Source: Paraescarpia echinospica (taxonomy: Eukaryota > Annelida > Polychaeta > Sabellida > Siboglinidae). From it: 64,000 nt of DNA. The notes under the pieces were generated by a model. That model was not told the origin of the DNA, did not search any database, and saw only the letters and a program-made list of their open reading frames with translations. The DNA lies in assembly GCA_020002185.1 (NCBI GenBank), contig CM034532.1, positions 50,593,349-50,657,348 of the forward strand, written 5' to 3'. Made by a program: the position numbers and the translations under genes. Each line of letters starts with the position of its first letter. The first letter of the stretch is position 1. Shown here piece after piece: positions 1 to 32,422 of the stretch.

Positions 1-597
1 TGTGGTGACAGCCCTGATAGGTTATTAGAACACAGACAGCTAGACAGTCTTATCAGCTCTCCCAACCACTGAAACAATAGCAAGCTCTAGCAGCTAGTTA
101 GTTGGATATAGAATTTCTAGGCTGGTAATAAAACTGGGGTACACAGGGACTGAGAGAGTAGAGATAAGAGAAATACTGAAGAAAGGAATGCTGCAGCCCA
201 TGTGTTGTCAGTCAGGTGACAAGTCCAATACACATGCCACATGGGCACAACAAAAGGCACACAAATGTATGCAAGTGGTGGGATTTTACCTAAGAATTAT
301 GTCTGGTTACTGTGCACACTAGATCAGTGACTTGCCTGTATCACAAGACAGTAAGTACACATCTAACACGATACCTTTCTGCCTGGCAGAAAACCAACCC
401 TGATTATTGTCAGAGCTACTGTATAATGCACGCGCACACACACATACACACAATTATAGATGTGTTGGCCTTACAATTTTACATCTTATTTCTCATTTGG
501 AATAAACTATGCAATGAGAAATGTACACATAGTGAACTCTAGATTTTGTTATCTTCTCATTTCCAACAAATTCAAAAGCATCATCTCTTTATTGCAG

Positions 598-3500
598 AAC
601 CAAAGTTGTATGCGGAAAGGCAGGCCTTCCGCACAGAGCCAAGTAAGTAGCAAAGATAAATGTTCGGATGACGGCCAAACTCCAAAGCCATGTACAAACT
701 GTTAACCAGGATTGAATTCAACATTGAGTTCAATCTGGTTGAAAGCAATTGGGTTGAAAGTAACCACAGTTGAACGCAACTACCTGGTAGTGTGTTCATG
801 CTATTCGACATGAGCAGAAATGTTGACAAGACATGATGTGTTATATTAGGTTAGGCCATTAATCAGAAATACAAATTTTCTAGTCTTGAATTTTAGTCTA
901 GTTTTTTGATCTATTAATAGTCAGCATTTTGTTTTCAAAATTTTGATTAACAACAGTAGCTAATAAATTTTGAAATTGATTAGCAATTACTAATTTTTAC
1001 AGTAATTTTTTAAAAGAAAAATTAAATCTAATTTGCTTGTGTACAGTAGTCAGTATGTCCTTGACATTTATGTTAAATATGTATGTTATGATTGTTTAAC
1101 ACAGGAGGGAAACTACTGAAGGATGAGGACACACTGGAGAAAGTGGGGATCTCTAACGGAGACAAACTCTTCTTCAAGGACCTAGGACCCCAAGTTAGCT
1201 GGACGACAGTAAGTGGCACGCACAACCTTCCCGATTTACATAGTCCTAAGAAACTCATCTGATTTGTTTTATTGTATATTGTTTTCACATATATAATTAC
1301 AATATACTACTACTGTACAATATATATATATTAATAAATTATATATCCATTACATTATATTTGTCTGGATAAATGAAATTTAGAAACACACAGCATCGTT
1401 ATACATAATTGCCATATTTTTAATTTTTGTTGCGAATAAATAATTACTATAAAATAAAAAATATTTACAAACTGCATCATTGTGTAAAACTGGTTTCGTT
1501 TATATTACTTCATGAAAACAAAAAAGTGTCCAGAAAATCAGTGGTTCGGTGTCGGGCTTGAACCGGCGTCTCCCGATTTTAAAAGAAAGACACCAAACAA
1601 ATGCATTTAGCGATTGAGCTACCGGGATCAAAGGAAATTCAGTGACTGAGTTATGATAAATTGTACAACTCCTTCATATATCGATATTCTAGTAATATTA
1701 TGAGACTATACAACATTACTTTCTGTAGCTGGATACAATATCTGTTTGCTACGTATGTTTACTGGTATAAATTATCTTCCGTGGGTTGCAAGCGATATCA
1801 TTATTCTGAAAATGAGCCAAAGCTCAGTAAAACCTTGTCGGCTTGTAGACCTATTGGCATTGTAGACCCATTGACATGGTAGACCTATTGGCATTGCCTA
1901 GAACTAGTTCACCCACTTCGCATTCATTGTTTTGAATAAAATTGGATTCATGTAAAACAATAAGATAACTGCTTGTTCCTCTATAATTACTAGTGTGCAT
2001 TACATCATAATATCGCACAATAACTAATTTTGATGCTCGTTTCGACCCAAAAGCTATCCTTGTAAACATGCTCTGAATGCATGGAAAGGGTCGGCCTGAT
2101 GCAAGTATTTGACAACTGACCTCACGATATCACGCGATCGCCTAGCTCATTAAATTTCAATTTTCCACGGGAATCGCTACACAGACGGGTTTAAAATCGA
2201 ATTGCTGCTACAGGTGTATTTTTCCGTTTTTTTTTATGTTCTCAAATGTTACATACAATGTTAAACTTTGTGTATACAAGGAAAACAGAATTTACTAATG
2301 CCTTGTTTTTATTTCCTTTAATTAGACTGTAATATAATCATAATTACTTTCATCAAATGGCTGTGCTTGCTTTCTCGTCCAAACTGATTCCTAGCAGCAA
2401 ACATATTCTTGCTGGCACTGAGGTCAACCAACACTGGCCGACTAGGCAACAGTCAAAACGCCAACATCACCAGTTATCGCGTCTGTAGTTCGATTTCCCT
2501 TGGATCTTTCAGCTCGCACTGGTGTATCTTACAAAACCATTGGCGCTTGTATTCGTTAAATATCCATCTTATGTAAACGGGCAACACAGCACATGCGTAT
2601 ACAGATGCATGGCTTGGCAGCGCCATCCGTTGGAGTTGTAAAAACTAACTGTAAAATACGCGAGAATGAGGCAAGACCCCATTACATAGGATTATAGACA
2701 ACAGTGGCGCTGCCCGTGAAATAGAGCAGTTGTGTGCTCAACAAGGTTTTTCTAATAAACGAATGACATGTAAATTGTTATTATAGTTGCAAATGATCAG
2801 TTTGTATTAACACTTTTAGGTGCACAACACAAACAAATTCCATTTTTTCCCTTTAACCCAATTTATAGAAGACACTAGATTTTGCTGAATTTTAAATAAC
2901 CAGTATTAGGGGTCAAAGATTTCAAATATGTTACTGTTGTCTTTCTCCAACGTTCAAACCTGCCATTTTTAAAGGTGGCAGTTTCATTACATCTTGACAA
3001 CTATGTTACATAGAGCCAACATTTGTATGCTAGAGTATACATTTGTATGCTAGAGTATACATTTGTGTGCAACATTTCAAATTTGTTACATTTGACCTTC
3101 GCTGCATAACATTCATATGTCAGTAATTTTTAAACATGGCACCTGTCACAGTGTATTTGTCCCATATCTAAGAACTACCATAAAGTGGATGTCCGAAATA
3201 CACACCTATAAATCCTTAAGCAGTAGAAGTTTGTTAAAGGTTAATGTTCATAAAGTGTAAAAGTTTGACGAATGTGAGAATACTGCTATTGTTTATAATG
3301 TAAATGAAACATGGCAATCAGCCCTTTGATGTCATGACCTAGTTACAAGACAGTTGCTTTCAGTGTGTTAATGTAAAACCTGGACCTTAATTTTGTAAAC
3401 ATTTCTGGTTTTTTAGCAAATAGTTTATAATATGATAGTAATATGTAAAATAAATTAAATCAAATGCTTTTGGAAAAAATATTAAGCTTTTAAGAGCATG

Positions 3501-6500
3501 TATTTCATAATTTTTTTGCTTTAAAACATCTGGTTTGTCAGCTTAACATTTTAATACAGTTTTACAGTCATGTTTCCACCGATCAAACATTTTGTTTTGA
3601 TATTCTAACCCGCCCCCACTTGCTAATCCAAAATTACCTGTGAATGCATCACTTAATTTGTATGTTTGTAGGTGTTTCTCGTGGAGTATGCGGGACCCCT
3701 TGTTATCTACCTGTTGTTTTACATACGTCCGTCTGTCATCTATGGAGCAGGAGCCAGCAGTCGTGTACGCCAAGATGTCGTCAAGTAAGATGACATGTTT
3801 AACCTACATGCTAGTGGAGAGTGGTGGTCGCGCGGTAGAGTACAGGACTGTTGATCGGGGGGACAATGGTTCGATTCCACCTGCCACCATTTTGAAACTT
3901 AGGCAATTTCATTCATCTCACGTTGCCTATGTCTATCGGAAGAGACACTAAAAGCCGTCGGTCCTTTCTGTGTGGTGTCTATGCCATGGGAAGTAAAAGA
4001 TCCCACATGTAAATGTGTAACCTGTCGTCGACTCACAGTTTGGTGGTCTCTCACTCGATCTTGCTCCTGCGGCTGAAGTTGCTTCCTGGTTGCTGTTTGT
4101 GAGAGGCTCAGAGCTGGCTGTGTCTACAGTATGTACACTGTATCACAGGACCCACTGGGTCCTATGATATAGTATATACACTGTACCTCAGGACCCACTG
4201 GGTCCTGTGTGAATGTACATAACATAATATCAATGCTGTGTACTTACTGTGTCTATGTTTTATAGGGGTGTAACAATTAATTGAACTATTGATTCATTGT
4301 GATGGGTGACGATACTGTACTATTGATAGTATATTTATAAATTTGATTGTTTTGTTTCTCATGTTTTGTACTATGTATGCGTAATGAGCAACATATTATA
4401 TTAATATGTTAGTGTTGGTCTGAAAAATACAATTTGCCCCATCAAAGAGCTATGCCAGAAGCACCAAAATATCCATGTACAGCAGGATTTAATAACTATA
4501 ATAGCAATTCAAGTAACTGGAGTTGTTGCCATTAAAGCTACTGTGAAATCTGGAATGCTGTTCCATGACGTGATCATGAGTAGTTTATGTTGCAGTATTG
4601 CCTGCTGCTGCTGGACCTTCCATTACGCCAAGCGGCTGCTGGAAACCATCTTTGTTCATCGTTTCTCCCATGCAACTATGCCCATTCGCAACATTGTCAA
4701 GGTCAGTGTGAATAACAAGGTTTAGTTAGCTTGTTACAGTAACAGGAAATAAATTAATAGTAAAAAGGTTTCAAAACATGGTCGCTAACTATTGGGTAGA
4801 AATAAAATCACATTATGAAATTACTAAATGATAGGAAGTGAAGACATAGTTTGGGGATTACATCTAAGTATAATCGAGCTAGCACATGTGGTGATGTTAT
4901 TAAACATACTCTTGGATGACAACACAGATAATAATAAACTCAACCTATATTTATACATATGCAAACAAATTGTGAAATACTTACGATTATCAAACAACAA
5001 AAATACACCTCACTAAGGCGTGTTTGAAAGCCTCCACTGAATGGCAAGATGAAAACGAATAAACATGACAGGGCCATTCGATAACTTTTAATATGTCGGT
5101 ATGTAATGTACACACGCAGCACATACTTACTAATGACGACTGCACACACTTCCATACATGTAGAAAGGCATTTGTTTCAGAATTCTATGTACTACTGGGG
5201 CTTTGCTGCATTTGTTGCGTACTTTGTTAACCACCCACTGTATACCAAGCCAGGTAAGTACCCCTGGCTGTACAGTTGCCATATATATGTATATATATAT
5301 TGAATGAACTCACATTACTTTGCTTTCATCAGAAGTTACATGGCTACCATTTGTAAACTCAGCCAACTGCAGTGCACATGAATCCAACGTATCTTACAGG
5401 TTACCACTATGTTGTCAACGCAATTGTCATTGATCGGGGAAGACAGTGTCGATTCGATGTAGTTCGGTCGGGGCGTGAAGCATGGAAATGTGCCAGTTGG
5501 CAGTGGGTCGCACACATCAAAACAAGCTGTAACATCTCACTTCAGTGTTCAAAAAGAAATTGTATTTGTGTGTTAGACACCTTAGTAAATATTGAACTCA
5601 CCCGTGCACAGACCCCTGTAATATTGTCTTATAGGTCTAGTATATTGTTGTCCCCCATAAAATAAACATGGTTCGGCTCCTCTAGGGGGAGGGGTACTGA
5701 AAAAACATGCTGTTTGTACATTTTCATTAATGTTGATAATTGACCGCTGTAGTTGAGTAAAGTTCGATGTGGCAAGTTTTTGTTTGCACAGCACTGTGGA
5801 AGGTGCAATTGTAAAGCTCTTACAAATCTGTCCTAGAATGTTATTGTTGATAAATACTGGTCTTGGATTCAATTTTGGACATGTTTTCATTTGCAGCCTT
5901 TGGAAACCTACAAGTGTATGGTGGCTTGGCCAGCTTTGTTGTAAGTGTGTTTTTGTGTTACATATGTTATTCATTAAGCCTATTTAGCATTATTTGCTGA
6001 TGATTAATGGTTACTTTCTCGTTTGACTACTTTTAAAATTTTTAAGAATTTATATATAGTTTGGTATTTGGCATAGTGAGTATTCTGAGTCTGAAAACCA
6101 AGCAGTCACCTAAAGTGAGGCTTAAGATTTGATGAAAATATAAGTTGCACCTTATTAACTTCTGAGTTTGTGCAAATTTGTTATTCGGTTGTTGCCTGTT
6201 ATTATGTTGTTACTTGTGATAACATCAGTATCTGCTTAGCATAATCACAATGCAGATATCGTTACTTTCAGTTGTCCGAACTTGGAAATCTGTCGATACA
6301 CATCGCACTGAGGAATCTGCGACCACCAGGTGAGACACGTAGAATGTACATAGCATACAGTCTTGGTCAGAATGAGACACTGTTCAATAGCCTGAGAAGA
6401 TAATAAGATATTTCTTGATGATAATGCACAACTTATGTAGAGTAATGCACTATACTCAGTGGTAATTATATGGCAGCAAGTATGTCCATGGTTTAGGCCA

Positions 6501-9132
6501 GCTGACGTACAACATCACAAAGGATCCGTAATACTATTATTTAAGGCCAGGCACGGCAGGTAGATAGGATTATTTTTTAATTTGTGCAGACAGTTCAATT
6601 TTTTCTGCCCAATGCATGAAATGGGTCTTACTGAGTAAAATATATATTGAACTTTTTTCAGCCAGACCCCCGTTTCCATGGTAACGAACAAAATGGCTGC
6701 CATTTTGAGCAAATATTGGTAAATTTGGAAACACTGCCATTTTTTATTGAATCCATATATAGTTATAATTCTTGCAAATCCATGTTCTTTATAGATTCTA
6801 ATGTGAAATGATCAGAGCATTTTTTGAAATGTGTTTTTATTTATGTTTTAATTTTTTGGTAAAATATGAAAAAAATCTAGTTTTGTTGGCAACAAATATG
6901 GCTATATCTTTCAAACTATTCATGATTTTAAAAATGTGTCTGATCATTGCACACAGTAGAATATGCTGAATGCAACACTGAAAACATTATTTATATAGCG
7001 TAATTATTCCAAGAGATATCCCGTTTCTAAATGCAGACATTTGAAGAAATTTGTTTTGAGAAAATGGCTGTCAAAGATTGCATAATGGATTTCATTACAT
7101 GATATCAACATGCTTGTTCCATGACTAAAACTCACTTAGAGGTACGTAATAGTCATAGGAGTGAACTCTATTGATAGTGTGCATACAAAGGTATAATAAT
7201 CTGGCAGAAAACCATTTTCAGTATTTTTTGTCCAAAAACACCATTTCACCTGGGGTGTCTGGCCTTAAGTGAGCAGTAATGGTCACAATGTATTTTTTAC
7301 TCAAAGTTATCATTTTTTGTATGAATATTAGTTTAAATCATTTGACGAGAAAACATGATTTGTGTCTGTAACTATATACTTGGTTGCCATTTAAATCTTG
7401 AATTTTGAGTCAAATTTGTAGAAGCAATTGTTACTACCTTTCTGAACTATTTCTCACCTTGTGCAGATGGGACACAATGTTGACTGCCCCGGGGTATGTA
7501 GCCAACAATTAGGTATGGATGTAATAACGGTGACTTGATTGCAGGTACAAAGGTGCGAAGGATCCCGTACCCCACGGCCAATCCGTTCACGCGGTTCTTC
7601 ACCCTTGTTTCCTGCCCCAACTATATGTACGAGGCCTGCGCTTGGTTAAGCTTCACCGTCATGACACAGTGTTTACCAGGTATGTCAACATAAAAGGTCA
7701 AAGATAGCTTCTTCCATGATTCGGCATAATTTTGTATTTTTAAATGTGATTTATCACCACACAAATGAAGGATCGTACAGTGAGAATGGTAACAACAACA
7801 CAAAAGGACACTTGTGTACAATCTGGGACCACCTCGATTTTGCTGTTAAAACTACTGTTTTGCCAAAATTTTATACCTGAATGTATTCATTCCATCATTC
7901 CACATCTTACCAGATATACCATTTTTAGTCCTGTGGGCCAAAGGTCCAACAGACTTATGCCATCACTCTGTGTCCACCGTGCGCTGTTACCTGCCATATC
8001 TCAGAAATCATTCGGCAACTTTTTTTCTAATTTTGCGTAGACTGATCTTAGGGTACTGTCACTATGCACGAGAAATTTATATTTGATTGAATCATTCTAA
8101 GGGCCCCCGAAACTGGTAAATTTTCACATTTTGCCTATTTTTTCAAAAAACACTTCAGTAACTTTTCCTCTGATTTTGCATAAACATTTCATGTGATAGT
8201 GCCACTACACACAAGAAATTTGTATTTGATTGAATCATTCTAAGGGCACCACAAGGCCTCCCAAAATGCTAAATATTCCTACTATTTCCCTACTGCTGTA
8301 AGTCTCCTGCAGTAGCCTTGGCCACTGATCTCTGTTTATAACTGGATAGTGGAGTTTGCCCTATCTCTGTTCACTGGGGTGGCTGAGTGGAGGGCCTGGT
8401 GTCGGAGATAATGCTGTAAGCCTGTGTATTGGACTAGCCTAGGCTCACTGCCTGCCATTGTCCCAGTGTCAAACAGAATGCTTCCATGTGGGCTGTAACT
8501 ACCATGGGTAATGTGTAATGGGAATCCCTACTGCACTGGCAGAACTTGAGAAACTTTAAAACAGCAATAGACAAAATTATCAATGCAATATAAAGATATG
8601 ATCTAGGATTAAAATAAAATAACTGATGTATAAAATAATTTATAAAATAAAATAACTTAGGTATACTCGAAAAGGTTAAAGCATATTTAGCCAAAATTAC
8701 GAGGAATATTATTCAGATGTTTTACTGTACATGTTGCAGCTATTACTTCACTCCAATTCAATCAGTATTATGTCATTAATTGCTACTGTTTTAAGTCAAA
8801 ATGCATGCTATGTATATGTACCTTGTGAACAAATAAAATGTTATCATAGTTCATCTCTTTCTTCTTTCCATTCTGGGGGAAGGTGGTAGGGGCAAAATGA
8901 GAACAGAAAATGTGTACACATTTAGCTGGTCAATTCATGTTTGCTGGTTGTTTTAGCAGGTCAGTTCATGTTTGCTGGACTGATGGGATGCCTTGTTGTT
9001 GCAGCTGGCCTGTTCATGTTTGCGGGACTCTATCAAATGACAATGTGGGCGATTGGCAAGCACCGGAACTACTGTCGTGAATTTAATAACTACCCTCGCA
9101 ACCGGCATGCAATAATTCCTTTCATCTTGTGA
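598..9132 (+). CDS. TECR: Trans-2,3-enoyl-CoA reductase (TECR), 5'-partial, nine exons
   Basis: TECR performs the last step of very-long-chain fatty acid elongation in the ER membrane, reducing trans-2-enoyl-CoA with NADPH. Exons read by splice sites and frame: 598-642, 1105-1208, 3672-3784, 4596-4701, 5181-5253, 5897-5940, 6272-6329, 7545-7679, 9005-9132; every phase joins. The first two give the end of the ubiquitin-like N-terminal domain ([19 protein letters not shown]). The third starts the membrane part ([17 protein letters not shown]). The fourth has [18 protein letters not shown], a family hallmark; the last ends [10 protein letters not shown]...IIPFIL-stop, as in animal TECR. About 267 residues are present against about 308 in vertebrates, so the start codon lies upstream of the window. 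The last intron has alternative in-frame acceptors at 8956 and 8959. The gene converges on CFAP57. AATAAA motifs near 10290 and 10560 are possible poly(A) signals. Confidence 0.95.
1470..2330 (-). repeat. Dispersed repeat family C with tRNA-like module (copy 1)
   Basis: This stretch in TECR intron 2 matches the reverse complement of 63190-63980 over about 850 bp with moderate divergence. Landmarks in both are the tRNA-like segment, AAATTGTACAACTCC, GCATTCATTGTTTTGAATAA and GAATCGCTACACAGACGGGT. The tRNA-like part (1548-1628, minus strand) has an A-box-like TAGCTCAATCG and a B-box-like GGTTCAAGCCC. It looks like a tRNA-derived or tRNA-containing interspersed repeat. The T-stem is imperfect, so I do not call a working tRNA. 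Confidence 0.6.
3823..4225 (+). mobile_element. tRNA-derived SINE, family A (copy 1)
   Basis: It lies in TECR intron 3, directly after exon 3. The 5' part is tRNA-like, with a B-box GGTTCGATTCC near 3869. The body (CAATTTCATTCA, then a GGAAGAGACACTAAAAGC-like stretch, then CTATGCCATGGGAAGTAAAAG) is shared with a second copy at 35236-35690. The tail holds two copies of the palindrome AGGACCCACTGGGTCCT. Family name not recognised. Confidence 0.6.
6545..7264. mobile_element. TTAA-flanked MITE-like DNA transposon, 720 bp
   Basis: The segment is bounded by TTAA on both sides (6541-6544 and 7265-7268). Its ends are imperfect inverted repeats: GGCCAGGCACGGCAGGT on the left, and on the right a sequence whose complement reads GGCCAGACACCCCAGGT. 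TTAA target duplications are typical of piggyBac and Kolobok-type elements. There is no transposase ORF, so it is non-autonomous. It sits in the TECR intron between 6329 and 7545. Confidence 0.6.
7917..8290 (+). repeat. Dispersed repeat family A (copy 1), internally duplicated
   Basis: Landmarks are GGCCAAAGGTCCAACAGACTTATG, then GCCATATCTCAGAAA, then TTGATTGAATCATTCTAAGGG. The second half repeats the first (AACTTTT-TCT-ATTTTGCAT ... GAATCATTCTAAGGGC twice), so the unit is an imperfect tandem dimer. Other copies lie at 12793-13155 (+), 55787-56035 (-) and 62742-62925 (+). Family not recognised; no ORF is conserved. Confidence 0.7.
8925..9026 (+). repeat. Three tandem copies of a TECR splice-acceptor/exon-start module
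   Basis: The motif GCTGGTCAATTCATGTTTGC recurs imperfectly at 8925-8947, 8956-8978 and 9004-9026. The third copy contains the acceptor matching the expected TECR protein (AG at 9004, exon from 9005). The second carries a NAGNAG acceptor (TAGCAG, AG at 8956 and 8959). Use of either stays in frame without a stop and adds 16 or 15 mostly hydrophobic residues before [11 protein letters not shown]. Acceptor use at the first copy would shift the frame. Confidence 0.65.
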
Positions 9133-12100
9133 TATTGTTACAGCCCCAGCTGTAGCCACCGTTCAGTTGGTACGGTGAGGCAGCCACAACACAGTGTTGA
9201 AGGATACTGTGCTGTTGATTTACGGGAAACAGATTTGTTGGATTTGCATGCTATCATTAAATGCTTGTGTTGAGCGATGTTGTGAAAGAAATGATAACCA
9301 GCTAATATGTGTTGAATTTGCACACGCTCGGGCTCGAATCACAAAATTTGTTTTGCTAAATCGTTGACCACGATTGGTTAGTGAGAAGGCGTGTCATGCG
9401 CTTGCTGGTTTAACAATAACTGTAATGATACACTAAGCTACAGTACCATCGACACTGCGATATTCACTAATTGATGACAAGAGGTTGCAGCAAATGGAAA
9501 CGTCCAGATGGTGACACTGCATTATGGGAAATGTCATTGGCGATAACAGAAATGACATGGTTGGTGGAAGCCAGTTTATGAACAGAAATATATTATGGTG
9601 ATAACTGTTGTGTTTGGTTTGTTGCGCCATAATCGGGTGTAGACCAGTATGTTACTGTTACATGTACGTGTGAAGTGTTTAGGGCAAAACACAGTAAATG
9701 CCATTCCTGTAAAATTGTGTCCAAACAATGGTGTGTTTGTTCTACCACATGTTGAGCTAGTGTGATATCTCAAAACGTGATATCCATGTGACATTCCATC
9801 GGTTCAACCAGAAAGAAAATCTTGTTGCACTTATATTTTTGAATTCAGCCAAACATTGTGCAGTTAATGCACAGGTTAAGGTTATGAGGTTGTAGCTGGG
9901 TTAGTTTCTGAGTTACGATGCACATTTCATAATTTTGGTCAAATGTTGGACTATGTGTAGCTTTTTGGTAATAGTTTAGACACCTATGACTCGACCCCTA
10001 TTTGTAGTAGAAATGAGAGATGTGGTCTATTTATTCTCTGTCATATATAGATGGTAATACAACTCACATGTTCAATTCTGTCTCTTATTCCTGTACAATC
10101 TGACGTTGAAGTGGAGTGTATTCTATGTGGAAATTGTGCTCGCAGGTGATTTTAGACCTACATGTCTACAACAAAACATGTTAGCGTACATATGAATTTT
10201 ATATGGATGAAGAATACAACTACAGATGTATAATATATATTTGAGGAGTTTCTATCCTGATTAGTTTACTGAACCCCAAAGTTGGTACATAATAAAGTGA
10301 TGTATATTCAGCAGCCTATATGGGTCAATATTTGACAACTGTGCGACAAGGTTTTATGGTCTCCTAAACAAATTCATTTAAATGACCGCATCCTTATATA
10401 TTGTGTTTTGTCCTGAAATCCTTCATATTACCATAGTTACCTTGACAATGCAGTGAATGCCCTGTCATTTTCAATTTGTCTTAAATAAGCATTATGTCAC
10501 ATGGTCTTAAATGGAAATTACACGATGCTCTAACGTTTGTGTAAATGTGAAACCAATTATAAATAAACATGTGCAAACTATCAAGATTTCCTGGTATAAT
10601 TTACATGCGAGAACCTTCATATGAAGTTATCTGGTTGCTAGATACAACTTGTAGTTCAGCTGTGGAGTGGAATACTTAGTTACATGTAGATGCAGACATT
10701 GTTGGTAGTTTCTGGCACTTTAGGGTGTACTCATGCAGAAACCGACTGCATGGTGACATTCTTGTCACAGTTAAGAATTATGTTACAACAATGTTACAAA
10801 ATACCTTGCCTCAACCAGCAACTTGATGTGCTTGGAATGACCATGTGTTAAACCTTTACACCCCTACTCCCTGCAAACATTAGATACCTGCTTCCCCAAC
10901 TGCCCTTTAACGTTGACTATGTGTGGAGCTGGCATCATCTTCTGGATACCTACATGATTTGTATCACTGGATTCTTCAGTGCATCTGCTGTGCGCCAGAG
11001 GTATTTGTCATATGTTTTGTATTTTAACTTGTGATAAAAGATAATAATGATTACATAGACGTAACCTAAATACATGAACAGAATGAGAACATTGATTAAA
11101 CATGCTTGCTGAAACACTAAATCAGTGCCGTTCATTTGTTTGTCAACATAAAAAGAGGACACTGTAAAGATTGTGTACAGAGTTTGGGAGTATAGAATGA
11201 TTTCAACAGTGTTTAGAGGATATTAAGCTAATGCATTTGATAGGGATGATAATGAGGCAGGCAGTCCGATGGACCCTATGATATGGCTGCACATGCCGAC
11301 TAAAGAAAGATTTATCTGTGAATGTGTACTGGCACCAGTCAGAAAGCACTGATTTTCATCCATTGCGTACATTATGTATTTTCAGTGACATCAAAGAGAA
11401 TATAACTTGCTCGTAGTGTCTATTGGATTGCTCGTCTCTGTTGTGATCAGCTGCAAACAAGATGATTAGTTGATAACAAATGTTGCTTGAATTTGATATT
11501 ATTTCAAATACATGCCCCATTTGACATGAGTCATCTGTCTTGCATGCATCTGGTACGGGCAATAAATAAAAGTTCGGACAGTTAGTTGACACAGGAAACT
11601 TGGGGACCCTCTGAAAATGGTTTGGCGATCCAGATCCGACTGCTGCAACAGTCATTTAGTGTAGTCACTACAGAATAAGGTATGTATGGGTAGGTAGAAT
11701 AATCAAACCGAATAATGTCAAACTGCATTTTAATTATTATAAATCTCTCTTGATACATATTTTACATCAATCACAGAAGTGCTGCATTTGTGTACATCAG
11801 GAACAAGAGCAACTAAGTGCTAAACTAAATAAACTTTGGTTACATAACATCAAATGTAGTTTAATATATTTTTATAACGCATGGTTAACTGTGTTGGCAT
11901 ATGTCATAAAACGGTGTCAACCTACAGAGAAAGGGGTCATCTTCTATATGACCCCACATTCATGTTTTCGATAATTAATTTACAAGATATACATCGATAT
12001 ATAGTACATTCCCTTAAAGTTACTCCCCTGTCTGCAATGTATGATGGAATATTTAGATTTTTCTGTTCAAGTGTGCTAAGTTAAACGATATGTATACAGT

Positions 12101-12284
12101 ATGAATGCATTCATTTGGTAAACATTAACTCAAATTAAGTTAACAACTAACTTAGGCATTCCGCTGTGATTAAATGTAACATTACATATATCGGTTGCTG
12201 TTATCCATATCTGGTAAAAACTAAAATATTTCATGTTATTCAGTAATGTCAGATGAATGCTCTATCACAGAATGTGCTCCTGGA
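9133..12284. other. Intergenic region between the convergent TECR and CFAP57 3' ends
   Basis: AT-rich sequence with no ORF I can support. It should contain both 3' UTRs. AATAAA motifs near 10290 and 10560 on the plus strand are candidate TECR poly(A) signals. On the minus strand an ATTAAA near 11861 could serve CFAP57. No transposon landmark was recognised. Confidence 0.5.
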
Positions 12285-30940
<18,656 letters not shown>

Positions 30941-31723
30941 CTTGGCTTCGGCTGGTGTCCTCTCACTTCACAAACACTGTATGTGATGCCTGAAACAATG
31001 AAAATAAATGTTTAATTACATTTACTTGTCAACGTTAAGATAGAGAACACACGCACGCACGCATCCACGGAATGCTTGTGTCTGCCACTCGTTGACTGTT
31101 TTGTACTGGTACAAGTTCAACTGGTATAACTTGTAACTAATTCCAGGTAAAGGTACAAACTTATGATTTATGATATTTAACTCCAAACAGCCCTATCTAG
31201 GGCTTACACAGGAGTGGTTTATTTTCAGAGTTTTCTACCTGTAGAGTTAGTGAGTCTACTACAGGTTACACATTTATCCCCTGTGTGGGATCTTATAAAT
31301 AAGTTTATTTTCTTTGGCAGCCATAGAGGCTGAAAAGTAAAATAGGTACATTAAAATTGATAGAACAATTAAATAAAGTAGATTAATAAAATTCTAAATG
31401 GAATATACAACATAACTAAGTTACATTATAAATTGGATGATAAAAGTAATGTGTCAGTGGTATTGCAATCAGTCATTGTGTGTAAGATGGGGCTCAGTAT
31501 TCTCGAACTTCTTTTCTCTCAATAATGGTGTAAGACTGGGTGGTATGCTGCCCCATTATTGTATAACCTCAGTGTGTCACTTTTGAAACTACCAATGGTT
31601 TGTTGTAGTAGTAACATCATCATTAATTACCTTATAAAAGTTTATTGATGCAAGCTATTCATATGGATGCAATAATGATATTGTTTAACAGTCAAAAATC
31701 TCAAGTAATGTTTTTTTGATACT

Positions 31724-32360
31724 ATGAAGATAGGTCAGGTAACAAATATACTGATGGGGGAAACTCTATTAAATGTGATCAAGTCTTATAAGTATCTTGG
31801 TCATATAATAACTGATACTCTGTGTGATGAAGCTGATGTAAAAGCTAAACAAGGGAGCCTTTATGGCAAGTGCAATGTTTTTGCTCAGAAAATTTTACTT
31901 TTGTTCTAAGCAAGTTAAAAATAAGTTATTCTCTTGCTATTGTAGTAATGTTTATTTGTGCTCATTATGGGTTAAATATAGAAAGTTGTCATTTCAGCAT
32001 TTCATTGTAACTTACAATAATGCATGCAGGATCTTACATAACCTGCCTATGAGATGCAGTGCAAGTATCATGTTTGCCACTTCGGTTGTTGACAGTTGTA
32101 ACACTCGTATTAGAAAATGCATTTACAGTTTAATGAGCAGGTTGTCTATTTCCACCAACTTAACTGTACAGTGCACTCTTAACAGTATACCACTTCTGCA
32201 TTACACAGAACATGGATAGGTGCATTATATACTATTTTGTAGTTGTGCATAATTCATTATTGGGTATTCATTCTATAATTATGCACATATTTAATTACTT
32301 TACTATGGATGTATTGTATACTGTTATGTACCTTTATGTTTGAAATAAATTTGTATTATT
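31724..32360 (+). mobile_element. 3' fragment of a non-LTR retrotransposon, frameshifted
   Basis: Two overlapping frames (31724-31909, then 31863-32219) together read as the end of a LINE RT: VIKSYKYLGHIITDTLCDEA, then LCSLWVKYRKLSFQHF and NACRILHNLPMRCSAS. The frame change and 5' truncation mark it as dead. The AT-rich 3' tail ends near the TTATTATT run at 32360. It lies in the putative first intron of CFAP57, in the opposite orientation. Confidence 0.75.
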
Positions 32361-32422
32361 ATTTGTTGGGAATTCTGGTATCGTTCATACAAAAAGTGCT
32401 GAAAACTACCAACCATTTCTGT

